Below, piece by piece: positions 48,754 through 55,151 of a DNA stretch of 55,151 bases. Each line of letters starts with the position of its first letter. Position 1 is the first letter of the stretch. The position numbers and the translations under genes were made by a program. The DNA comes from Acidobacteriota bacterium (GTDB taxonomy: Bacteria; Acidobacteriota; Vicinamibacteria; Marinacidobacterales; Marinacidobacteraceae): positions 1-55,151 of the forward strand of contig JAJDVI010000068.1 in assembly GCA_022826195.1 (NCBI GenBank), in the 5' to 3' direction. Under the pieces are notes generated by a model. That model saw only the letters and a list, made by a program, of their open reading frames with translations, had not been told where the DNA came from and did no database searches.

Positions 48754-49644
48754 ATGCGCTTCCTCCTCCTTTCCCTCGTTCTCCTCGTTGGGGCTCCGGC
48801 CCCGGCGGCTTCCCAGGTCCAGGATGCCGAACGGCGCATCCTCGAACACGTCCGGGACACGCTGCAACCCGGCGAGCGGCTGCTGCTCTCGGCGCTCGTG
48901 GAGCGCTTCGAGGCCCCCGACGAGCAGCGGGCGCTGGGACGGCTCAACGACGTCTTCTTCCGGATGCCGCTCTTCATCGCCGAGTTCGAGGGCCGTGAAG
49001 GACGCCTGCCGACCCTGTCGGAGATCACGGGGCAGTTCTCGCTCTACGGCGAGGAGGCTGCCGACATCGTGCTGCGGATCATGGAATCCGATCCGCGCGT
49101 TCCCAAGTTCCTGGTCCGCGACGGTGACGGGAACCTCGTGTCCATCGACGAGGACATGATCCGCGCCGACGAGCGGTTCGCGGTCGCCGTGGACCGGAGC
49201 CTGACCGGCTGGGAGGGGCGCACGCTTCCGGAGGTCGCCGGAGAGCGGCTCCTCGGCGGGAACGCGACGCTCGCCGGCCTGATGGACGACGCGACGCTCG
49301 TCTACGTGTGGTTCACGAACTGCCCGCCCTGCGTCCAGATCGCGCCGGTGCTGCAGGCGCTCCACCAGGATCTCGGCGATCAGGGCCTCACGATCGTCGG
49401 ACTGAACGCCGACCGGGTCCTGAAGCTGCCCTATACCGACGCGGACCGCGCCGCTCACCAGGACAAGGGCGGCGTCACCTTCGAGAACCTCCACCTGACC
49501 GAAAAGGATCGGGCGGAACTCGGGAACGTCAACATCTTCCCGACCCTGTTCCTCGCGGGGCGCGACGGGACCATCGTCCGCCATTTCGTGAACTTCCAGG
49601 AGCGGGAGACGCTCGAGCCGGCCATCCGCGAACTTCTTCCGTAA
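48754..49644 (+). CDS. Secreted thioredoxin-like (TlpA/ResA-type) protein
   Basis: A 296-residue exported protein. It has a signal peptide (LLLSLVLLVGAPAPAASQ), an N-terminal helical region (about 20-140) without a recognised family, and a thioredoxin fold (about 150-296) with the redox site WFTNCPPCVQIAP and a cis-proline segment VNIFPTLFLAG. The CPPC motif is typical of envelope thiol-disulphide proteins used in cytochrome c maturation or general disulphide reduction. The role of the N-terminal part is unknown. The ATG at 48754 is right before the signal peptide; open frame further upstream is not conserved. Confidence 0.85.
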   Translation: MRFLLLSLVLLVGAPAPAASQVQDAERRILEHVRDTLQPGERLLLSALVERFEAPDEQRALGRLNDVFFRMPLFIAEFEGREGRLPTLSEITGQFSLYGEEAADIVLRIMESDPRVPKFLVRDGDGNLVSIDEDMIRADERFAVAVDRSLTGWEGRTLPEVAGERLLGGNATLAGLMDDATLVYVWFTNCPPCVQIAPVLQALHQDLGDQGLTIVGLNADRVLKLPYTDADRAAHQDKGGVTFENLHLTEKDRAELGNVNIFPTLFLAGRDGTIVRHFVNFQERETLEPAIRELLP

Positions 49645-49660
49645 GGGGCGCGGGCGCCCC
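49645..49660 (+). terminator. Hairpin directly after the thioredoxin-like gene
   Basis: GGGGCG-CGGG-CGCCCC starts at the first base after the TAA stop. It is a six-pair GC stem without a T-tract, a possible terminator separating this gene from dnaK. Confidence 0.35.
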
Positions 49661-49713
49661 GCTGACGGGGCCACCTGCCGCCGGAATCGGTGGCGGCGGA
49701 TTCTGCGTGGTGC

Positions 49714-49734
49714 CTTGACAAGAAATCACTCACA
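49714..49734 (+). promoter_or_regulatory. HAIR-like HspR operator
   Basis: CTTGACA-N7-ACTCACA (49714-49720 and 49728-49734). The HAIR consensus bound by HspR is CTTGAGT-N7-ACTCAAG; each half matches in five of seven positions and the spacing is exact. It overlaps the -35 box and spacer of the dnaK promoter, as expected for a repressor site. hspR is the third gene of the operon. Confidence 0.6.
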
Positions 49735-49743
49735 TCTTATACT
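49715..49743 (+). promoter_or_regulatory. Sigma70-type promoter of dnaK-dnaJ-hspR
   Basis: TTGACA (49715-49720), a 17-base spacer and TATACT (49738-49743): a perfect -35 box and five of six matches in the -10. It is the best promoter in the window. The leader to the dnaK ATG is about 60 bases. Confidence 0.8.
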
Positions 49744-49811
49744 TCGGGCTAACTAAGGGCGCGTGTTGCCCGGCGTCTTCGTTCCATTCTCAGCAGGAGT
49801 CTTGAAGGTCC

Positions 49812-51746
49812 ATGAGCAAGATCATCGGTATTGATCTGGGGACCACCAACTCGGTGGTTGCCGTGATGGAGGGCGGACAGCCCACCATCATCCCGAACGC
49901 CGAAGGCGGCCGCACCACCGCCTCCGTCGTCGGCGTTTCGAAGTCCGGCGAACGCCTGGTGGGCGAAGTCGCCAAGCGGCAGGCGATCACCAATGCCGCG
50001 AACACCGTGTTCTCCATCAAGCGGTTCATGGGCCGCCGCTATGACGAGGCCGCCGACGAGCGGGACTCCGCGCCGTATCAGGTCCTCCGGAAGGACGACG
50101 GCGGCATCGAGGCGCTGCTCGGCGACAACAGGTACACGCCGCCGCAGATCTCGGCCATGGTGCTCCAGAAGATGAAGGCCTCGGCCGAGGCCTACCTCGG
50201 CGAGACCGTCGAGCGGGCGGTCATCACGGTGCCCGCCTACTTCAACGACTCGCAGCGTCAGGCCACCAAGGACGCCGGCGAGATCGCCGGACTGGAGGTG
50301 GTGCGCATCGTCAACGAACCGACCGCGGCCGCGCTCGCCTACGGACTCGACAAGCAGAAGAGCGAGAAGATCGCGGTCTACGACTTCGGAGGCGGGACGT
50401 TCGACATCTCCATCCTCGAGGTCGGCGAGGGGGTGGTCGAGGTCCGTTCCACGAACGGAGACACCTATCTCGGCGGCGACGACCTCGACAAGCGGGTCAT
50501 GGACTGGATCGTCGCCGAGTTCAGGAAGTCCGACGGGATTGACCTCGCGAGCGACCGGATGGCGCTGCAGCGTCTCAAGGACGCCGCCGAGAAGGCCAAG
50601 ATCGAGCTCTCGACGACCCTCGAGACGGAGATCAACCTGCCCTTCATCACCGCCGACGCCTCCGGGCCGAAGCACCTGGCGCTGACCCTGTCACGGGCGA
50701 AGCTCGAGGCGCTGATCGGGGATCTCCTCGAGCGCACCCGCAAGCCCTGCCTCCAGGCTATCGAGGACGCCGGCCTCGCGGATGGATCGATCGACGAAGT
50801 CGTGCTGGTGGGCGGCTCGACCCGGATTCCACGGGTTCATGAACTCGCCAAGGAGATCTTCGGGGCGGAGCCGCACCAGGGCGTGAACCCGGACGAGGTC
50901 GTCGCGCTGGGCGCCGCGATCCAGGCCGGAGTGCTCGGCGGCGACGTCAAGGACCTGCTGCTCCTCGACGTGACGCCGCTGTCCCTCGGGATCGAGACGC
51001 TGGGCGGGGTCTTCACCTCCCTCATCAAGCGCAACACCACGATCCCGCACCGGGCGAGCGACGTCTTCTCCACGGCGAGCGACAACCAGACCCAGGTCGA
51101 GGTGCACGTCCTGCAGGGCGAGCGCTCCATGGCCGCCGACAACCGCACCCTCGGGAAGTTCAACCTGGTCGGCATTCCGCCGGCTCCCCGCGGGGTGCCG
51201 CAGATCGAGGTGGCCTTCGACATCGACGCGAACGGCATCGTCAACGTATCGGCGAAGGACCGGGCCACCGGCCGCGAACAGGCGATCACCATCACGGCTT
51301 CGAGCGGCCTCTCGAAGGAAGAGATCGAGACCATGAAGGCGGAGGCCGCGTCCAACGAGGAGGCCGACAAGCAGCGGAAGGACGATGTCGAGTTCCGCAA
51401 CGAGACGGATTCGCTGGCGCACCAGGTCGAAAAGATGCTGAACGAGAACCGCGACAAGATCGAGAGTTCGGACGCCGAGGAGATCGAGAAGTCGCTCGCG
51501 ACGGTTCGCGCCGCACTCGCCGACAGCGACATGGACCGGATCCGGACCGCGCGCGCCGAAGTGGAGAAGGCGAGCCACCGGCTGGCGGAGGTCATGTACA
51601 AGAAGTCCGCCGATGGCGAGGGCGCTCCCCAGGCACAGGATCCCGCCGGGGCGCCGCCGCCCCCTCCTCCGCCGGGCGGGGGGAAGCGCAAGGGCAACGG
51701 CGCCGCTGACGACATCATCGACGCGGAGGTCGTGGGCGACAACTGA
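49812..51746 (+). CDS. dnaK: Molecular chaperone DnaK (Hsp70)
   Basis: A 644-residue Hsp70. The nucleotide-binding domain has [34 protein letters not shown] and [13 protein letters not shown]. The linker [19 protein letters not shown] leads to the substrate-binding domain and a lid with a proline-rich C-terminus ([10 protein letters not shown]) before an acidic tail. It folds proteins with DnaJ and GrpE (GrpE is not in the window). GAAGG lies six bases upstream of the ATG. Expression is likely controlled by HspR at the overlapping operator. Confidence 0.98.
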   Translation: MSKIIGIDLGTTNSVVAVMEGGQPTIIPNAEGGRTTASVVGVSKSGERLVGEVAKRQAITNAANTVFSIKRFMGRRYDEAADERDSAPYQVLRKDDGGIEALLGDNRYTPPQISAMVLQKMKASAEAYLGETVERAVITVPAYFNDSQRQATKDAGEIAGLEVVRIVNEPTAAALAYGLDKQKSEKIAVYDFGGGTFDISILEVGEGVVEVRSTNGDTYLGGDDLDKRVMDWIVAEFRKSDGIDLASDRMALQRLKDAAEKAKIELSTTLETEINLPFITADASGPKHLALTLSRAKLEALIGDLLERTRKPCLQAIEDAGLADGSIDEVVLVGGSTRIPRVHELAKEIFGAEPHQGVNPDEVVALGAAIQAGVLGGDVKDLLLLDVTPLSLGIETLGGVFTSLIKRNTTIPHRASDVFSTASDNQTQVEVHVLQGERSMAADNRTLGKFNLVGIPPAPRGVPQIEVAFDIDANGIVNVSAKDRATGREQAITITASSGLSKEEIETMKAEAASNEEADKQRKDDVEFRNETDSLAHQVEKMLNENRDKIESSDAEEIEKSLATVRAALADSDMDRIRTARAEVEKASHRLAEVMYKKSADGEGAPQAQDPAGAPPPPPPPGGGKRKGNGAADDIIDAEVVGDN

Positions 51747-51769
51747 GTCGATCGCTCCGGAGCCCGCCC

Positions 51770-52891
51770 GTGCCCCCTCCCGCCGACTACTACGCGGTCC
51801 TCGGGGTCGGGCGCGACGCGGACCTCCTGCGGATCCGGCAGGCGTACCGGCGGCTCGCCCGGCGCCTCCATCCCGACCTGAACCCCAACGACCGCGTCGT
51901 CGAGGAGCGTTTCCGGCAGATTCAGCGGGCCTTCGAGATCCTGGGCGATCCCGACCGCCGCGCCGAATACGACCGGCACGGCGGGGCGGAACCGACGCCC
52001 GCCCGGGTCCAGCGCGTCCACTACGGTTTCGCGGGGTTCGACTTCGGCGAGGAACCCGCGAAGGAGGAGTGGGCGCTCCACGAGATCTTCGGGGGATCCG
52101 AGGGCGCCGAATCCGGCGCCGCCGAGGCCGATCCCGACATCCACGCGCGGGAGCGGATCTCCTTCAGCGAATCGCTGAAGGGTAAGCAGGTCCGGCTGCG
52201 CGTGAACCGCCGGGAGATCTGCGGTCCCTGCGGGGGGCGGGGAGAACGCCCCGTCGGGCAGGCGGCGCCCCAGGGAATCGAGTGCGCCGCCTGCGACGGC
52301 GCCGGCCGCCGCCTCCGGCGTTACGGGCACATGGTGTTCTCGCGTCCATGCCGGCGCTGCGGCGGACAGGGAACGCTGTTCCACACCGCCTGTTCCTCCT
52401 GCGGGGGGCGCGGCAGCCGGATCCGTTCGGTCCGGGTGGTCGCGCGCGTGCCCGCCGGGGTTTCCGACGGGGCGACGGTGGTGGTGGACGGACAGGGGCA
52501 CGAGCGGCTCCCGGGCGAACCGGCGGGCGATCTCCGGCTGCACGTCGAAGTCGCTCCGCATCCGGTCCTCGAGCGCCGTGGAGACAACCTCGTCTGTCCC
52601 TTGCCGCTGACGCTCGCGGAAGCCACGCTCGGGGGCCGCATCGAGGTCCCCACGCTCTCCGGGAACGTCGCGGTGCGGCTGCCGCCCGGAGTCCAGCCGG
52701 GCACCCGGCTGCGGCTTGCCGGGCGCGGGGTCCCCTCGATTCGCGGGGACGGCCGCGGCGACCTGTTCCTCGAGGTGCGGATCCACATCCCGGAGATCCG
52801 GGACGACCGGTCGCGGGACCTGGTCCGGGAACTGGAGGAGCGCTACCCGGAGTCGCCTCGCGACGCGCTCCGTGAGAAGCTTCGCCCCTGA
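51770..52891 (+). CDS. dnaJ: DnaJ-type co-chaperone
   Basis: A 373-residue type I (A) DnaJ. It has a J-domain ([11 protein letters not shown] ... [11 protein letters not shown], with the HPD tripeptide), a short linker, and a zinc domain with four CxxCxGxG motifs ([32 protein letters not shown]). The C-terminal substrate-binding domains follow. The usual glycine/phenylalanine-rich linker is weak ([12 protein letters not shown]). It stimulates DnaK ATPase. GTG start 23 bases after dnaK. Confidence 0.95.
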   Translation: MPPPADYYAVLGVGRDADLLRIRQAYRRLARRLHPDLNPNDRVVEERFRQIQRAFEILGDPDRRAEYDRHGGAEPTPARVQRVHYGFAGFDFGEEPAKEEWALHEIFGGSEGAESGAAEADPDIHARERISFSESLKGKQVRLRVNRREICGPCGGRGERPVGQAAPQGIECAACDGAGRRLRRYGHMVFSRPCRRCGGQGTLFHTACSSCGGRGSRIRSVRVVARVPAGVSDGATVVVDGQGHERLPGEPAGDLRLHVEVAPHPVLERRGDNLVCPLPLTLAEATLGGRIEVPTLSGNVAVRLPPGVQPGTRLRLAGRGVPSIRGDGRGDLFLEVRIHIPEIRDDRSRDLVRELEERYPESPRDALREKLRP

Positions 52892-52903
52892 GCGGGATTC
52901 CCG

Positions 52904-53341
52904 ATGAGTGCCGAGCGCCGGAAGGGCGTCTACATGATCAGCGCGGTAGCCGAGCTGTTCGGAATCCATCCGCAGACGCTGCGGCTCTACGAGCGCGAGG
53001 GGCTGCTCCAGCCGTCGCGCACCGAGGGGAACACCCGCGTTTATACCGACGAGGACCTCGAACAGTTGCAGACGATCCTCAACCTGCGGGAACTCGGAGT
53101 GAATCTCGCCGGGGTGGACATCATCCTGAACATGCGCGTGAAGATGCAGCGAATGCAGGAGGAGATCACCCAGTTCACGGACTTCATTCACCGGGAACTG
53201 TCGCGGGAGGAGAACGCCCTCAGCGAGCGCGCGAGGAACGCGCTGGTGCGGCTGCCGCGGAAGGACATCGTCCCCGCCGGTTCGGGCGCGGAGGCCGGCC
53301 CCGCGGGCGGCGCCGCTCCGTCCCGTCCCCGAAGTTCGTAG
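52904..53341 (+). CDS. hspR: MerR-family heat-shock repressor HspR
   Basis: A 145-residue regulator. The winged-helix DNA-binding region [46 protein letters not shown] is that of HspR, followed by a coiled-coil-like helix (about 65-105) and an alanine/proline-rich tail. HspR represses dnaK operons and uses DnaK as co-repressor. It sits 12 bases after dnaJ, and a HAIR-like site overlaps the operon promoter, so a feedback loop is well supported. Confidence 0.92.
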   Translation: MSAERRKGVYMISAVAELFGIHPQTLRLYEREGLLQPSRTEGNTRVYTDEDLEQLQTILNLRELGVNLAGVDIILNMRVKMQRMQEEITQFTDFIHRELSREENALSERARNALVRLPRKDIVPAGSGAEAGPAGGAAPSRPRSS

Positions 53342-53351
53342 GAAACGACGC

Positions 53352-54077
53352 TTGCCGGCAGTGCAGACCTGTCCCGACTGCGGTGACACGGGGTGGAAGC
53401 CGACCTCCCGGCCCGACGGGTCACCCGCTGTGGCGGCCTGCAATTGCCGGGACGCCGCGCCGGCTCCGGCCCGTCTCGAGGACGTCGGCGTGCCGCCCTA
53501 TTTCTGCGAGCGGGCGCGGTTCGACTACTTCTTCAAGGTGTCTCCCGCCCTCGAGCGCGCCCGGCAGACCGTCTACCGGTGGGCCGACTCGTACCCGGAC
53601 GTCAAGTCGGGACTCCTGCTCACCGGGCCGGCCGGAGTCGGCAAGACCCACCTCGCGGTGTCCCTGCTCCGCCACATCCTCCTCGAGCGGGGGATCTCGG
53701 TGAAGGCGCGCTTCGAGTATGTCCCGCGGCTTCTCCGGGAGCTTCAGCGGGTGTGGAACGATCCCCTGCTGATCGACGAACGCCGGCTGGCGGAGGTGAC
53801 GCGCGCCGAGATCGTGGTCCTCGACCAGCTCGGGGCGGACACCGGGTGGGACAAGCGGGTGCAGGAGCGGCTTCTCTACATCCTGAACCGCTGCATTCTT
53901 GGCGACTGCGTCCTGGTCTGCACCACGACGTTTCCGTTGCAGGCGGCCGAGCAATCGACGCTGGCCGACCAGATCACCGTCCGCGGGGTCTCGTTGCTGC
54001 ACGAGGCCTGCCGGGTCGTCCCGATGCCGGGCGAGGACTATCGCGATAAGGTCATCAACCCCGGGTTGAGTGTCTGA
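53352..54077 (+). CDS. DnaC/IstB-like AAA+ ATPase with N-terminal zinc ribbon
   Basis: A 241-residue ATPase. Cysteines at about 7, 10, 30 and 32 (CPDCGDTGW ... ACNC) form a zinc-binding head as in helicase loaders. Walker A is GPAGVGKTH (92-100) and Walker B is [11 protein letters not shown], where the usual second acidic residue is replaced by Gln. Helicase loaders (DnaC/DnaI) and IS21 IstB proteins share this layout; no transposase or terminal repeats are present, so a cellular role is more likely. TTG start 53352 with AGGA upstream (GTG 53361 is an alternative). It follows hspR by ten bases and is probably in the heat-shock operon. Confidence 0.8.
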   Translation: MPAVQTCPDCGDTGWKPTSRPDGSPAVAACNCRDAAPAPARLEDVGVPPYFCERARFDYFFKVSPALERARQTVYRWADSYPDVKSGLLLTGPAGVGKTHLAVSLLRHILLERGISVKARFEYVPRLLRELQRVWNDPLLIDERRLAEVTRAEIVVLDQLGADTGWDKRVQERLLYILNRCILGDCVLVCTTTFPLQAAEQSTLADQITVRGVSLLHEACRVVPMPGEDYRDKVINPGLSV

Positions 54078-54121
54078 CAGCCAGTTTCAGCCCGCTGCAC
54101 CACCGAAGGAGATTTCAGGTC

Positions 54122-54955
54122 ATGCGCACCCTTCTCACCGCACTCGTCTTTTCCGTTGGGATGCCGGTTCTGGGACTCGCCCAGAGCCCGGAGCCCGACA
54201 AGCCGCGCCCGATCCCGATCCGGGACAGCGTCTTCATCGAGGATCTCACCTGGATGGAAGTGCGCGACCTGATCGCGGACGGCAAGCACACCGCCATCGT
54301 GGCGAGCGGCGGCGTCGAGCAGAACGGCCCCTATCTGGTCACCGGCAAGCACAACGTGCTGCTCCGCGGCGTGACCGAAGCGATCGCCCGGGACCTCGGG
54401 AACGCGCTGGTGGCGCCGATTCTCAAGCTGGTGCCCGAGGGCGATTTCGATCCGCCGACGGGTCACATGCGCTATCCGGGGACCGTGGGTCTCAGGGAGG
54501 AGACGTTCCGGGCGGTGCTCCGGGACGTGGCCGCGAGCCTCCGGGCCAGCGGCTTCGACCACATCATTTTCCTCGGTGACAGCGGCGGCAACCAGGAGGG
54601 AATGAAGGCGGTCGCCGAGGAAATGCACGCCAAGTGGAACGGGTCGCCCGGCGTTCATTTCATTCCCGAGTTCTACGACGTCATGGGCCTCCGGACCTGG
54701 CTCGCCGACAACGGCATCAACGAGGAGCCCGAGGGCATTCACGACGAGTTCGCGATGGCGGCGATGATGGCGGCGGTGGACCCGAACTCCATCCGCCCCT
54801 CGGAGCGGCGCCAGGCCGGCCTCTTCCGGATCAACGGCGTGGAGCTCGATCCGCTGGACGAGACCGTCGCCTGGGGCCTGCGTCTCTTCCGGCACCGCTC
54901 GGAAGTCACCGTGAAGGCGATCAAGGCAGCGATCGCCTCCCACAGCACGAACTAG
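54122..54955 (+). CDS. Secreted creatininase-family protein
   Basis: A 277-residue protein with a signal peptide (TALVFSVGMPVLGLAQ). The creatininase fold is recognisable from WMEVRDLIADGKHTAIVASGGVEQNGPY, DPPTGHMRYPGTVGLREETF and IIFLGDSGGNQEGMKAV. Compared with classic creatininase (EQHGPH ... TD ... NGH), the metal-ligand positions read E, N, H and S, so at most part of the di-metal site is conserved. Secreted relatives with this exact pattern exist, but their substrate is unknown to me. The ATG is preceded by AAGGAGA. It is followed by a hairpin. Confidence 0.82.
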   Translation: MRTLLTALVFSVGMPVLGLAQSPEPDKPRPIPIRDSVFIEDLTWMEVRDLIADGKHTAIVASGGVEQNGPYLVTGKHNVLLRGVTEAIARDLGNALVAPILKLVPEGDFDPPTGHMRYPGTVGLREETFRAVLRDVAASLRASGFDHIIFLGDSGGNQEGMKAVAEEMHAKWNGSPGVHFIPEFYDVMGLRTWLADNGINEEPEGIHDEFAMAAMMAAVDPNSIRPSERRQAGLFRINGVELDPLDETVAWGLRLFRHRSEVTVKAIKAAIASHSTN

Positions 54956-54965
54956 GGACGGGAGG

Positions 54966-54983
54966 GCCGGCCATCAGGCCGGC
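54966..54983 (+). terminator. Hairpin after the creatininase-family gene
   Basis: GCCGGCC-ATCA-GGCCGGC, perfect seven-base arms, beginning 11 bases after the TAG. It may be a terminator or a relative of the dispersed repeat, whose arms it shares; no T-tract. Confidence 0.4.
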
Positions 54984-55007
54984 GGTCCGTTGCCGGGCGT
55001 GATGGCG

Positions 55008-55035
55008 CCTCCGGCTTGGAACGCCGACCTCTGGG
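55008..55035 (-). repeat. Partial copy of the dispersed repeat at the right end
   Basis: On the minus strand AGAGGTCGGCGTTCCAAGCCGGAGG carries the right arm and the GTTCCAAGCC tail, but the left arm is lost. The remaining bases to 55151 hold a TATACT hexamer at 55118-55123, with no good -35 box and no gene visible. Confidence 0.45.
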
Positions 55036-55151
55036 CCGCATTCTACCGGTTCCGCAGGGTTCCGCAGAGTGCCCTGACGTTCCGCTATGGCTACCGTTAT
55101 TCAACGGCTTACGCTGCTATACTGTTCCTCACCGGAACGCCGCAGACTCCC

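Noticed and set aside
49645..49811. CIRCE element controlling dnaK
   Set aside because: The TTAGCACTC-N9-GAGTGCTAA sequence is absent; the HAIR-like site fits better with hspR in the operon.
53352..54077. IstB of an IS21 insertion sequence
   Set aside because: No istA-type transposase, no terminal inverted repeats and no target duplication flank the gene; it sits in the hspR neighbourhood.

Overview
The window is GC-rich, densely coded DNA from a Gram-negative (diderm) bacterium. Diderm features are LolA, a TonB-type protein, an outer-membrane secretin and Mpl, the meso-diaminopimelate tripeptide ligase. HspR downstream of dnaK-dnaJ, many GTG and TTG starts and frequent NTGA start/stop overlaps are also seen. 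A deep-branching phylum such as Acidobacteriota or Gemmatimonadota would fit, but no rRNA is present and this is a weak inference. I see no phage, insertion sequence or CRISPR array.

Layout. 1-615 is non-coding. 616-8123 is a catabolic or transport patch: a DUF917 hydantoinase-like protein, a Bcr/CflA-type MFS transporter, a PLP decarboxylase, an SRPBCC protein, an HyuA-like protein and a secreted M20 amidohydrolase. 8291-11101 holds a lower-GC DUF262-HNH-HEPN protein, probably a defence gene, and a stand-alone EVE protein. 11386-14851 has a TonB-like protein, a gamma-carbonic anhydrase and aspS. 15160-21202 is the conserved phoH-pgpH-ybeY-corC-era block, followed by rpsP-rimM-trmD-rplS and a ThiE/TenI protein that apparently starts at CTG (21319-24313). 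24332-28569 encodes a TPR/beta-propeller protein, a PEGA/PDZ protein and a tail-anchored FHA protein. 28573-30938 is a murein-recycling pair (LD-carboxypeptidase and Mpl). A VapBC pair, a lipoprotein secretin coupled to LolA, and tRNA-Ala(CGC) follow.

The most striking region is 34746-43490, a minus-strand operon transcribed trpE-trpG-aroF-aroB-aroA-[aroK-aroD-aroE fusion]-aroC. It carries every prechorismate step, and the order aroB, aroA, aroK, aroD, aroE equals the domain order of the eukaryotic pentafunctional AROM protein. Three of those domains are already one 697-residue polypeptide. A second toxin-antitoxin pair, an NCS2 permease with an extra C-terminal domain and a chorismate mutase/prephenate dehydrogenase (tyrA) follow. 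The right end carries an SLH/TPR lipoprotein, a thioredoxin-like protein, dnaK-dnaJ-hspR under a sigma70-like promoter overlapped by a HAIR-like operator, a DnaC-like ATPase and a secreted creatininase-family protein.

Intergenic DNA repeatedly contains a two-hairpin element ending in GYTCCAAGCC. Its stem sequences change in a compensatory way from copy to copy, so it is a dispersed structured repeat family. Several genes have a TANNNT hexamer 6-8 bases before the start codon, suggesting leaderless transcripts.
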